A stretch of DNA of 64,000 nt from an uncultured Porphyromonadaceae bacterium (lineage in GTDB: Bacteria; Bacteroidota; Bacteroidia; Bacteroidales; Muribaculaceae): contig CAMHQD010000003.1 of assembly GCA_946187345.1 (NCBI GenBank), positions 25,898-89,897 on the forward strand, written 5' to 3'. Below, piece by piece: positions 9,405 to 16,480 of the stretch. Each line of letters opens with the position of its first letter. Within the stretch, counting starts at the first letter, position 1. A program made the translations under genes and the position numbers. The notes below the pieces were generated by a model, which did no database searches, was not told where the DNA came from, and worked only from the letters and a program-made list of their open reading frames with translations.

Positions 9405-10640
9405 TTACTCCGGGTAGAGGAGGTAGGGGCGGCGTTGGGCGCGGAAGGTCTCGACCTCGGCGGCCCAGGTGGCCTTGATGTCGGCGGGGCTCATGCCGGC
9501 CACAATCATCTTGCGCACCGCCTCTGTGCCCATCAGTTTGTCGAAGAACTTGGTGAAGAACTGCTCGCCGCGGCCGAGGTTGCGATAGGCGTTGACGACG
9601 TACTCGAGGTTGACGCCCATGGCGATGGCCTCCTCGTCGCTGATGCCGCTCAGGTCCACGCCGTGGCACAACTTGTCGAGTTGCGGCGGGTTTTTGGCTC
9701 CGGGCACGCTGCGCGGCGTGAACGAGTAACTATAGCCCACCATATCGGGGTGTCCGTACTGCTGGAACGGTTTGTCGGTGCCGCGCCCCAGGCTGACGTC
9801 GGTGCCCTCGAAGTAGCACGTGCTCGGGTAGAGGTAGATTGACGTCATGTTGGGCAGGTTGGGCGACGGTGCCACCGGCAGGCGGTAGCGCGTCTGATGG
9901 GTGTAACCCTTGCAGGGAATGACGGTGAGGTTTTTCACCTGCAGGTTGTCCTTGAGCCAGTGCTCGCCGTTGGCCATCAACGCGATCTCGCCCAGCGTCA
10001 TGCCGTGCACTGTGGGTATTGGCAACCGGCCCACGCCCGAGCGCAGCCGCATGTCTAAAACAGGGCCGTCCACCGTCATGCCGTTGGGGTTGGGACGGTC
10101 GAGCACAACGACGTCCTTGCCGGCGGCGGCGCAAGCCTCCATCAGGTTGATCATCGTCACATAGTAGGTGTAGTAACGCAGCCCAACGTCTTGGATATCA
10201 ACCACGAGCACGTCAAAGGCGGCCATTGTCTCGGGGCTCGGCCCGGGGCGCTTGCCGTCGTAGAGCGACGCGATGGGGATGCCCGTGACCGGGTCAACGC
10301 TGCTGCTGACGTGCTCGCCGGCGTCCGCCGTGCCGCGGAAGCCGTGCTCCGGCGAGAAGATTGTCGTCACCTTCAGGCCCTTGAAGAGCATCAAGTCCAG
10401 CGTGTGAACGGGTTTGCCGGTGTGGTCCCAGCCCACGATGCCCGTCTGGTTGCTCAGCAGCGCGATGCGCTTGCCGTTCAGCAGGCTGACGTAGCGGTCA
10501 GGCTGCTGTGCGCCGGTCATCACCGTGGTGGCAGGGTCCAGCGACCGGCGCGTGGCCGCCATCTCCGGCGTGAGTGCCGGCGGCGTGGCAAACGCGATAA
10601 GCGCCACAGCGGCAGCAATAAATGAGAATACTCGTTTCAT
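9405..10640 (-). CDS. namZ: DUF1343 exo-beta-N-acetylmuramidase (NamZ type)
   Basis: 411 residues with an N-terminal signal peptide (MKRVFSFIAAAVALIAFATPP). DUF1343 blocks are clear: GKRIALLSNQTGIVG, IFSPEHGFRG, PVTGIPIASLYDG, DVLVVDIQDVGLRYYTY, VVLDRPNPN, PTVHGMTLGEIALMAN, SPNLPNMTSIYLYPSTCYFEGTD and RGTDKPF. The characterised member NamZ removes terminal MurNAc from cell-wall fragments, so this enzyme probably acts in the periplasm in peptidoglycan recycling or scavenging. It is upstream of a sodium symporter on the same strand. Between its start and frr lies polypyrimidine repeat DNA. Family assignment strong; exact substrate inferred. Confidence 0.9.
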   Translation of the reverse strand: MKRVFSFIAAAVALIAFATPPALTPEMAATRRSLDPATTVMTGAQQPDRYVSLLNGKRIALLSNQTGIVGWDHTGKPVHTLDLMLFKGLKVTTIFSPEHGFRGTADAGEHVSSSVDPVTGIPIASLYDGKRPGPSPETMAAFDVLVVDIQDVGLRYYTYYVTMINLMEACAAAGKDVVVLDRPNPNGMTVDGPVLDMRLRSGVGRLPIPTVHGMTLGEIALMANGEHWLKDNLQVKNLTVIPCKGYTHQTRYRLPVAPSPNLPNMTSIYLYPSTCYFEGTDVSLGRGTDKPFQQYGHPDMVGYSYSFTPRSVPGAKNPPQLDKLCHGVDLSGISDEEAIAMGVNLEYVVNAYRNLGRGEQFFTKFFDKLMGTEAVRKMIVAGMSPADIKATWAAEVETFRAQRRPYLLYPE

Positions 10641-10654
10641 TTTGGCTAAAGGAT

Positions 10655-10762
10655 TATCCTCCCCCCGCCCCTCCTAAAAGAGTGGGAGGCTTGCTGTTGT
10701 TTTAGGAGAGAAATATGAGAAATATGAGAACCAGACACCCTTCCTTATAAGATGGGTAGGGG
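10655..10762. repeat. Polypyrimidine palindrome repeats between namZ and frr
   Basis: Two diverged units: CTCCCCCCGCCCCTCCTAAA with a following AGAGTGGGAGG arm, and CACCCTTCCTTATAAG with GATGGGTAGGGGGG. Both are variants of the CCCTCCTTTAGGAGGGG palindrome found inside rsmF-like and mfd. Confidence 0.6.
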
Positions 10763-10764
10763 GG

Positions 10765-11325
10765 TTACACGGTGAGGATTTCTTTCTCCTTGGCGGCAAA
10801 GAGTTCGTCAATCTTCTTCATGTACTTGTCGTGGAGTTTCTGGACGCGCTCCTCGCCGTCCTTGGCCACGTCCTCACTCATGCCGGCCTTGGTGGCCTTC
10901 TTGAGGCCGTCGATGCAGTCGCGGCGCGCGTTGCGCACGCTCACGCGGGCCTTCTCGGCCTCGGCCTTGCTGTCGCGCACGAGTTGCTTGCGGCGGTCCT
11001 CGGTCAGCGGCGGAATGTTCAGGCGAATCATCTCGCCGTTGCTCTCGGGCATGATGCCGATGTTGCTGTCGATGATTGCCTTCTCAATCACGCGGAACAT
11101 GTTCTTTTCCCACGGCGTGATGGCGATGGTGCGCTGGTCGGGCAGGCTGATGTTGGCGACGTTGCTCAGCGGCACCTTGCTGCCGTAGTACTCGACGCGG
11201 ATGGGGTCGAGGATTTTCACGTTGGCCTTGCCGGCACGGATGTGGGCCAGGCTGTCGTCGAGGAAGGCGATGGCCTCCTCCATGCGGTCGCGCGCGGCGT
11301 CCAGGAATTGATTCAAGTCGTTCAT
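10765..11325 (-). CDS. frr: Ribosome recycling factor
   Basis: 186 residues, the normal RRF length. With EF-G it splits the post-termination ribosome. Signature blocks: LAHIRAGKANVKILDPIRVEYYGSKVPLSNVANISLPD, ITPWEKNMFRVIEKAI, IRLNIPPLTEDRRKQLVRDSKAEAEKARVSVRNARRD and the C-terminal helix ending EIL. Start at ATG 11325 (MNDLNQFLDAARDRMEEA); the longer open frame upstream is antisense-free shadow across the pepP terminus. A TAGTCGT/TAGTTGA heptamer array (11336-11370) lies immediately upstream of the start. Confidence 0.97.
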   Translation of the reverse strand: MNDLNQFLDAARDRMEEAIAFLDDSLAHIRAGKANVKILDPIRVEYYGSKVPLSNVANISLPDQRTIAITPWEKNMFRVIEKAIIDSNIGIMPESNGEMIRLNIPPLTEDRRKQLVRDSKAEAEKARVSVRNARRDCIDGLKKATKAGMSEDVAKDGEERVQKLHDKYMKKIDELFAAKEKEILTV

Positions 11326-11335
11326 AGTGTTATTT

Positions 11336-11370
11336 AGTCGTTTTGTCGTTAGTTGATAGTCGTTAGTTGA
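11336..11370. repeat. Heptanucleotide array upstream of frr
   Basis: Five period-7 units: TAGTCGT, TTGTCGT, TAGTTGA, TAGTCGT, TAGTTGA. Eleven bp from the frr start codon. The same motif recurs at 57514-57537 upstream of nadK, and its complement at 24673-24693. Confidence 0.75.
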
Positions 11371-11419
11371 GGGGGACAGCCACAATGTGGCCGCACACCG
11401 GACGCGTTGAGGACGGGAA

Positions 11420-12832
11420 TCAGGCCTCCATATATGCCTCCACGTCGTCGGCGCGGTAGGGGATGCGATCCTGCTCGCCGGTGATGTAGCGGCAGCCGTC
11501 GGCGGTGATGAGGATGTCATCCTCGATGCGTATGCCGCCAAAGTCCTTGTAGGTTTCCAACCGGTCAAAGTCGAGCCACTCGGCGCAGTGTCCGCTCTTG
11601 CGCCAGTTGTCGATGAGGGCGGGAATGAAGTAGATGCCCGGCTCGTCGGTGACCACAAAGCCTTCTTGCAGGCGGCGTCCCAAGCGCAGCGAGCCGAGGC
11701 CGAACTGCGTGCTGGGCTGCACCTCGTCGTCGTAGCCGAGGTAGCGCTGGCCCAGTGCCTCCATGTCGTGGACGTCCAGGCCCATCATGTGTCCCAGGCC
11801 GTGGGGCAGGAACATGGCGTGGGCTCCGGCTGCCACCGCCTCGTCCACATCGCCGCGCATGAGACCCAGTTCTTTGAGGCGGGTGGCCATCAGGCGGCAG
11901 ACGCTCAAGTGGACATCCATCCACTTCACGCCAGGCTTGGCGACCTGCAGGGTGTGGTCGTGGCACTCGACCACGATGTCGTAGATCTCGCGCTGGCGAG
12001 TGGTGTAGCGGCCGTTGATGGGCACCGTGCGCGTGTTGTCGCTGCAATAGTTGTGGATGGTCTCGACACCGGCGTCACACAGGGCGAGGCGGCCCGCCTC
12101 GAGCGGCTGCATGGTGGGCATGCCGTGCATAATCTCGCCGTGCTGGGTGAAGATGGTGGGGAAACTGGGTATCAGTCCGTAACTATGGGCCGTGCCGTCC
12201 ACCACGCCGCCCACAAACTTCTCGGTCACGCCCGGCTTAATCGCCCGCATCGCGGCCGTGTGCATCAGGTAGCCGATGTGTCCGGCGCGCTCGAGTTCCT
12301 CAATCTCTTGTGGCTCCTTGACGCTGCGCATCTTGATGACGGCCATGCGCAGCGGCATCGACACCGCCTCCTCCTGCTCCTTGCCCGGGTGCAGGCCCAG
12401 CAAGTCCATGAGCATAATCATGATGTCATGGCGGTAGGGCGGCAGGAAGTGTATGGGGCGGCCCAGGGAGCGTGCCTGGCGGCACACGTCGTCGAGGTGA
12501 CGCATGGGCGCGCTGCCGGCGATGCCCGAGGCCGCGGCCATATCGGCCACGCTTTCCACGCTGCCATACCAGATGATGTCGTCGATGTCGATGTCGTCGC
12601 CGTAGAGAACCTCGCGGCCGGTGTCCAAGTCAATCAACAGGGCGAGGCCCTCGCGGTTGAGGCCGGTGTAGTAGAGGAAAGTGGAGTCCTGCCGCATGGC
12701 GTAGTACTCGTTGGCGGGGTAGTTGCAGGGCGAGAGGTTGTTGCCGGGCAGCACGATGATGCCGTGCTCGCCCTTCATCAGTTCCACGAGCCGCTCGCGG
12801 CGCGCTGTATAAGTCTCTTTACTGAAAAGCAT
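11420..12832 (-). CDS. pepP: Xaa-Pro aminopeptidase (M24 family)
   Basis: 470 residues: N-terminal aminopeptidase P domain (LPGNNLSPCNYPANEYYAMRQDSTFLYYTGLNR) followed by the pita-bread M24 metallopeptidase domain. Metal ligands can be followed: Asp in LCDAGVETIHNYCSDNTRT (both Asp of the dinuclear site), His in LPHGLGHMMGLDVHD, Glu in VVTDEPGIYFIP and Glu in GIRIEDDILITADG. It removes N-terminal residues preceding proline in the cytoplasm. The -7 promoter box sits inside a repeat array just upstream. The gene is transcribed toward frr with a 94-bp gap. Confident at family level. Confidence 0.92.
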   Translation of the reverse strand: MLFSKETYTARRERLVELMKGEHGIIVLPGNNLSPCNYPANEYYAMRQDSTFLYYTGLNREGLALLIDLDTGREVLYGDDIDIDDIIWYGSVESVADMAAASGIAGSAPMRHLDDVCRQARSLGRPIHFLPPYRHDIMIMLMDLLGLHPGKEQEEAVSMPLRMAVIKMRSVKEPQEIEELERAGHIGYLMHTAAMRAIKPGVTEKFVGGVVDGTAHSYGLIPSFPTIFTQHGEIMHGMPTMQPLEAGRLALCDAGVETIHNYCSDNTRTVPINGRYTTRQREIYDIVVECHDHTLQVAKPGVKWMDVHLSVCRLMATRLKELGLMRGDVDEAVAAGAHAMFLPHGLGHMMGLDVHDMEALGQRYLGYDDEVQPSTQFGLGSLRLGRRLQEGFVVTDEPGIYFIPALIDNWRKSGHCAEWLDFDRLETYKDFGGIRIEDDILITADGCRYITGEQDRIPYRADDVEAYMEA

Positions 12833-12862
12833 TGCTATCGTGAAAAATTATCTTTATTATTA

Positions 12863-12894
12863 TCGATTGTTCGATTATTCGATTGCTCGAATGT
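12863..12894. repeat. Octanucleotide array upstream of pepP
   Basis: Four period-8 units: TCGATTGT, TCGATTAT, TCGATTGC, TCGAATGT. It joins directly to the heptamer array at 12900-12930, with the pepP -7 box at the junction. Confidence 0.75.
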
Positions 12895-12895
12895 T

Positions 12896-12903
12896 CAAAA
12901 TTA
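12896..12903 (-). promoter_or_regulatory. -7 promoter box of pepP
   Basis: Minus-strand TAATTTTG, 63 bp upstream of the pepP ATG, located at the junction of the octamer and heptamer arrays, so copy-number change in either array would move promoter spacing. Confidence 0.5.
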
Positions 12904-12930
12904 TGAATTATGCATTATGAATTATGCATT
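12900..12930. repeat. ATTATGA/ATTATGC heptamer array
   Basis: Four period-7 units alternating ATTATGA and ATTATGC. It begins two bp after the stop codon of the iron alcohol dehydrogenase. The same units are at 55340-55364 and, inverted, at 55282-55314. Confidence 0.8.
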
Positions 12931-12932
12931 AG

Positions 12933-14090
12933 TCAAAGGCTGGCGGCATAGATCTCGCGCAGTTCCTCGCGGTTGAGGAAGCGCGGGTCGTTGTCGAGCA
13001 TCATCGCGCCGGTGGTCACGGCGTTCTCCACCAGGTCGTCGAGGTGGGCGGCGGTGAAGCCCCACTGGCTCAACTTGAGGTCGGCCACGCCACACTCTCG
13101 CTTCATCACCTCGAGCGCGTCGAGGAAGTCGCTGGGGCGGGCGGCCTTTTGCTGCGTCATCTTCTCGCTCATCTTCATCAGACGCTTCATCACGTCATTC
13201 TTGAGCGTCTTGAAGTAGGCACCCGAGATGGCGATAAGTCCGGCGCCGTGCGGCAGTTCGGGCTTGAAGGCGCTCAGGGCGTGCTCCAGGGCGTGCTCGC
13301 CGGTGCAGCCGGCAGTGCTCTCCACCATACCGGCCAGCGTGCTGGCCCACGCCACCTTGATGCGTGCCCAGCGGTTGTTGCCGTCGGCCACGGCCACCGG
13401 CAGATATTTATAGAGGAGACGGATGGCCTCGAGGGCATAGAGGTCGCTGGCGGGGCTGTGGGAGTGGCTGATGTAACCTTCGGCGGCGTGGAAAAAGGCG
13501 TCAAAGCCTTGATAGGCCGTCAGGCGCGGCGGCACGCTCATCATCAGGTCGGGGTCGACAATGGCTATGGTGGGGAAAATCTGTGGGCAACCGAAGCCCA
13601 TCTTCTCGCGGGTCTGCTCGTTGGTGATTACTCCCCAAAGGTCCACCTCGGTGCCGGTGCCGGCTGTTGTCGGGATGGCCACGATGGGCAGGGCGCGCTC
13701 CACGGCCTTGCCGCCGCCGGTGCCGCCGTGCACATAGTCCCAGAAGTCGCCGCCCATGGCCGCTGTGATGGCGATAGCCTTGGCCGTGTCAATCGAACTG
13801 CCGCCGCCCAGGCCCACGACGAAGTCGCAGCCCTCTTGCCGGCACACCTCTGCGCCCTCCATCACTGTGGCCCGGATGGGGTTGGGCTGCACGCGGTCAA
13901 ACACGACGCTGTCGGCGCCGCCTTGCGCCAGCAGGGCGCGCACGCGGTCCAGATAGCCCAGGCGGGCCATCGAGCCGCCGGCACTCACCACAAGCAACGC
14001 CTTTTTGCCGGGCAGGCCGGCGGTGGCCAGTTGATTGAGTTCCCCGGCGCCGAAGAGCAGGCGCGTGGGGATATACAGTCCGAATTTCAT
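12933..14090 (-). CDS. Iron-containing alcohol dehydrogenase
   Basis: 385 residues from ATG 14090 (MKFGLYIPTRLLFGAG), chosen because GAGGACAG lies just upstream; ATG 14102 is the alternative. Group III Fe-ADH hallmarks: GLGGGSSIDTAKAIA (nucleotide binding), PTTAGTGTEVDLWGVI, and metal ligands in YQGFDAFFHAAEGYIS (Asp, His), EHALEHALS (His) and PHGAGLIAISG (His). It should reduce aldehydes or ketones (butanol- or 1,2-propanediol-type chemistry) with NAD(P)H in fermentation; substrate unknown. It stands alone, with a palindromic heptamer array on its upstream side. Confidence 0.9.
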   Translation of the reverse strand: MKFGLYIPTRLLFGAGELNQLATAGLPGKKALLVVSAGGSMARLGYLDRVRALLAQGGADSVVFDRVQPNPIRATVMEGAEVCRQEGCDFVVGLGGGSSIDTAKAIAITAAMGGDFWDYVHGGTGGGKAVERALPIVAIPTTAGTGTEVDLWGVITNEQTREKMGFGCPQIFPTIAIVDPDLMMSVPPRLTAYQGFDAFFHAAEGYISHSHSPASDLYALEAIRLLYKYLPVAVADGNNRWARIKVAWASTLAGMVESTAGCTGEHALEHALSAFKPELPHGAGLIAISGAYFKTLKNDVMKRLMKMSEKMTQQKAARPSDFLDALEVMKRECGVADLKLSQWGFTAAHLDDLVENAVTTGAMMLDNDPRFLNREELREIYAASL

Positions 14091-14150
14091 CTGTCCTCTC
14101 ATAATGGGTAATCAAGTCTTTTATAAGGTTAGTGTTCAGTGAAAGGATGA

Positions 14151-14211
14151 CCGTTTACCGTTTACCGTTTACAGTGCGTTGCCGTTCCGGTTAACGGTCA
14201 ACGGTCAACAG
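14151..14211. repeat. Inverted CCGTTTA heptamer arrays
   Basis: Left: three CCGTTTA units (14151-14171). Right: TTAACGG, TCAACGG, TCAACAG (14191-14211), which is the inverted form (CCGTTGA) of the left array. Lies between the divergent starts of the iron alcohol dehydrogenase and ssb. Confidence 0.8.
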
Positions 14212-14277
14212 CCAACCTTTGAATAAAAGTGTGCTAAAGTAGTAATTTTTCACGAACCTACCAAATAATTCACAGTT

Positions 14278-14309
14278 TTTGTTATTCAAAACAAAAAGTT
14301 GTACCTTTG
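14278..14309 (+). promoter_or_regulatory. ssb-tatD promoter
   Basis: TTTG at 14278-14281, 20-bp spacer, TACCTTTG at 14302-14309; textbook Bacteroidetes -33/-7 pair, 28 bp upstream of the ssb ATG. Confidence 0.85.
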
Positions 14310-14337
14310 CGGCAACGAAACTATCAAAAGAAATAAT

Positions 14338-14727
14338 ATGGGAGTAAACAAAGTTATATTGATGGGCAACGTGGGCAATGACCCGCGTGTGAGATACGTG
14401 GCCGAGAACCAGGCCGTGGCTTCTTTCCCGTTAGCCACCAGCGAGCGCGCCTTCACCCGCAAAGACGGCACGGCTGTGCCCGAGCGCACCGAGTGGCACA
14501 ACATTGTGATGTGGGGACGCGACGCGGAGGTTGCCGAGCGTTATATCCGCAAGGGAATGTTGCTTTACCTCGAGGGGCATCTGCGCACCCGCGTGTGGGA
14601 AGACAACACAAAGGTGAAGCGCTATGTGACAGAGGTGTACGTTGACAGTTTTGAGATACTGCGTCGACCGGGTGACCATGCCGGCGAGCATAGGGACAAC
14701 GGCACCGCGGCGGCCCCCGAGTCATGA
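14338..14727 (+). CDS. ssb: Single-stranded DNA-binding protein, no acidic C-terminal tip
   Basis: 129 residues from ATG 14338 (MGVNKVILMGNVGNDPRVRY); the frame extends upstream into the promoter, so this start is preferred. The OB fold is complete: FPLATSERAFTRKDGTAVPERTEWHNIVMWGRDAEVAERYIRKGMLLYLEGHLRTRVWEDN, VDSFEIL. The tail after the fold is only about 20 residues and ends AAAPES. It lacks the acidic DDDIPF-like tip by which SSB recruits repair and replication partners. It overlaps tatD by four bases (ATGA), so translation is coupled. It may be a secondary SSB paralogue, or the tip may have been lost. Confidence 0.9.
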   Translation: MGVNKVILMGNVGNDPRVRYVAENQAVASFPLATSERAFTRKDGTAVPERTEWHNIVMWGRDAEVAERYIRKGMLLYLEGHLRTRVWEDNTKVKRYVTEVYVDSFEILRRPGDHAGEHRDNGTAAAPES

Positions 14728-15494
14728 TTGACAGTCACAGCCACATTTATTGCGATGCCTTTGACGGGGATCGTGACTTGGTGGTGGAGCACGCGGCGGC
14801 GGCCGGCGTGACCCACATTGTGTTGCCCAACGAGAATTTGGCTTCGGTGGCTCGCGTGGTTGACACGCGTGACCGTTGGCCCGAGATGATGTCCGTGGCC
14901 ATCGGTCTGCATCCCGAGGAGGTGAAAGGTGATTGGACCGCCCAGTTGGAGCAGTTGCGGCCGTTGGTTGAGGAATGTGGCGCGGTAGCCGTTGGCGAGG
15001 TAGGCATTGACTTATATTGGGACACCACCTACCGCGCCCAACAACTCGACGCGCTGCACGAGCAGTTGCGGTGGTGTGTGGAGTTGGGTCTGCCATTTAT
15101 CCTGCACTGTCGCCGCGCGCTCGACGACTGTCTGACGGTGTTGCGGCGTTTTGGCGCCGGCGACCGTCCGCCCGGCGTGTTCCACTGCTTTGAGGGTGAC
15201 GCGATGGCGGCGCGCGAGGTGCTCGACGCGGGCGAGTTCTTGCTTGGCGTGGGAGGCTCGTACACGTTCAAGCGCAATGACGTGACCAGAAGAATGGTGA
15301 CCGCGGTGGGGCTGGATCACATTGTGCTCGAGACCGATAGCCCATATCTGGCGCCCGTGCCTCATCGTGGACAGCGCAACGAGAGTGCCTATATTGCCGA
15401 CGTGGCGCGCGCTATCGCCGCCAATACAAATCTTGACGTTGTCGACGTTGATCGCGTCACCACCGGCAATGCCCGCCGCCTGTTCAAGATTTAA
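14724..15494 (+). CDS. tatD: TatD family metal-dependent deoxyribonuclease
   Basis: 256 residues, normal TatD length. Metal-site motifs in order: DSHSHIYCDAF (HxH), GEVGIDLYW (Glu), FILHCRRALDDC (His), GVFHCFEGD (His), LETDSPYLAP (Asp). TatD enzymes are 3'-5' exonucleases or DNases used in DNA repair and degradation. Start overlaps the ssb stop, giving a two-gene operon with a DNA-metabolism theme. The gene ends 60 bp before the next promoter, with the AT-rich GTGACATTTTGTCAC palindrome downstream. Confidence 0.93.
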   Translation: MIDSHSHIYCDAFDGDRDLVVEHAAAAGVTHIVLPNENLASVARVVDTRDRWPEMMSVAIGLHPEEVKGDWTAQLEQLRPLVEECGAVAVGEVGIDLYWDTTYRAQQLDALHEQLRWCVELGLPFILHCRRALDDCLTVLRRFGAGDRPPGVFHCFEGDAMAAREVLDAGEFLLGVGGSYTFKRNDVTRRMVTAVGLDHIVLETDSPYLAPVPHRGQRNESAYIADVARAIAANTNLDVVDVDRVTTGNARRLFKI

Positions 15495-15530
15495 CAAGAG
15501 TTTTAAGAAATCTAAGTTTTCTGAGGAAAT

Positions 15531-15546
15531 GTGACATTTTGTCACA
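15531..15546. promoter_or_regulatory. Palindrome between tatD and acyltransferase
   Basis: GTGACATTTTGTCACA contains a 5-bp inverted repeat (TGTGAC/GTCACA-like) followed by a T9 run, so it could end the ssb-tatD transcript or be an operator over the next promoter (-7 box at 15556). Weak evidence. Confidence 0.4.
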
Positions 15547-15555
15547 TTTTTTTTG

Positions 15556-15563
15556 TACCTTTG
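15556..15563 (+). promoter_or_regulatory. -7 box of the acyltransferase-regulator pair
   Basis: TACCTTTG followed by GCGGCAACGTTCAG, 57 bp upstream of the acyltransferase ATG. The nearest TTTG is only 14 bp upstream, so the -33 element is uncertain. Confidence 0.65.
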
Positions 15564-15619
15564 CGGCAACGTTCAGTGTGCGGCTACCCCATGGCCGCTA
15601 AATATCCTCAATAACTAAA

Positions 15620-16480
15620 ATGGAAACTTCAAACGACAACAAATATACCGCGGCCGGCGTGAAGCGCGCTGTGCTCGACTATGACGACATCCGGCAGATG
15701 GCGCCGTTCTTTGACGGCAAGCCGCGTCTTGTGGCCGCCCTGCAATGGCTGCTCGACATCGACAAGGTGAACGAGGCCCACAGCCACAACTGCGAGACCC
15801 CCGGCGTCCCCTTCACCGAAGGGCTGCTGGCCGAACTAAACGTCAAGCGCGTCGTGCGTGGCGAGGAGCACCTCGAGGCGATGAAAGAGGGGGCATTCAT
15901 CACGGTGTCGAACCACCCCTTTGGCGCCATGGACGGCATCATGCTCATCAATCTCGTGGGCAAGCACCGCCCCGACATGAAGGTGATGGTGAACATGATC
16001 TTGAATTATATCCAAGCCATGCGACCCAACTTTATCGCCGTGGACGCGCTGGCCAGCGATGACCCGGCAAAACAGGCTGTGTCGCGCCGTGGCATGATGG
16101 AGGCCATGCGGCACGTGCGCGACGGCCATGTGCTGTCGTTCTTCCCGGCCGGCGCGGTGAGCAAGTTCACCAGCCAGTTGCGCATCCAAGACCGCGAGTG
16201 GCAGCCCAGTGTTATCCGCTTGATAAAAAAACTGCGTGTGCCGGTGATACCTATCTACTTCCACGGCCACAACAGTTTCTTGTTCAATCTGCTTGGAGTG
16301 ATTGACTGGCGGCTGCGCACCCTCAAACTGCCCAGCGAGGTGTTCCGCAGCAAGAACCGCACCTTCCGCATCAGCGTCGGTCAGCCGATTACAGTGGTCG
16401 AGCAGGACGCCATCACCGAGGTGGAAGAGTTGGCCACTTTCTTACGAACCAAAACCTACGACTTGAGACAATGGCAATAA
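15620..16480 (+). CDS. Lysophospholipid (1-acylglycerol-3-phosphate-like) acyltransferase
   Basis: 286 residues. The PlsC-type catalytic block is ITVSNHPFGAMDGIML (HxxxxD motif as NHPFGAMD) and the second block is SFFPAGAVSKF. The protein is of the hemolysin/GlsA-like branch, which in Bacteroides acylates glycine- or ornithine-type lipids, so the acceptor may be an acyl-amino-acid rather than lysophosphatidate; this is inference. No signal peptide, probably peripheral at the inner membrane. The 3' end overlaps the next gene by 10 bp, so the two are co-transcribed. No partner N-acyltransferase is visible next to it. Confidence 0.82.
   Translation: METSNDNKYTAAGVKRAVLDYDDIRQMAPFFDGKPRLVAALQWLLDIDKVNEAHSHNCETPGVPFTEGLLAELNVKRVVRGEEHLEAMKEGAFITVSNHPFGAMDGIMLINLVGKHRPDMKVMVNMILNYIQAMRPNFIAVDALASDDPAKQAVSRRGMMEAMRHVRDGHVLSFFPAGAVSKFTSQLRIQDREWQPSVIRLIKKLRVPVIPIYFHGHNSFLFNLLGVIDWRLRTLKLPSEVFRSKNRTFRISVGQPITVVEQDAITEVEELATFLRTKTYDLRQWQ

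Noticed and set aside
11588..12976. Long open frame (462 codons) antisense to pepP
   Set aside because: It mirrors the M24 peptidase, is rich in Val, Ala, His and Gly as GC-rich shadows are, and has no motif or promoter.
13044..14111. Long open frame (355 codons) antisense to the iron alcohol dehydrogenase
   Set aside because: Shadow of a GC-rich gene; the opposite strand has clear metal-binding and nucleotide motifs.
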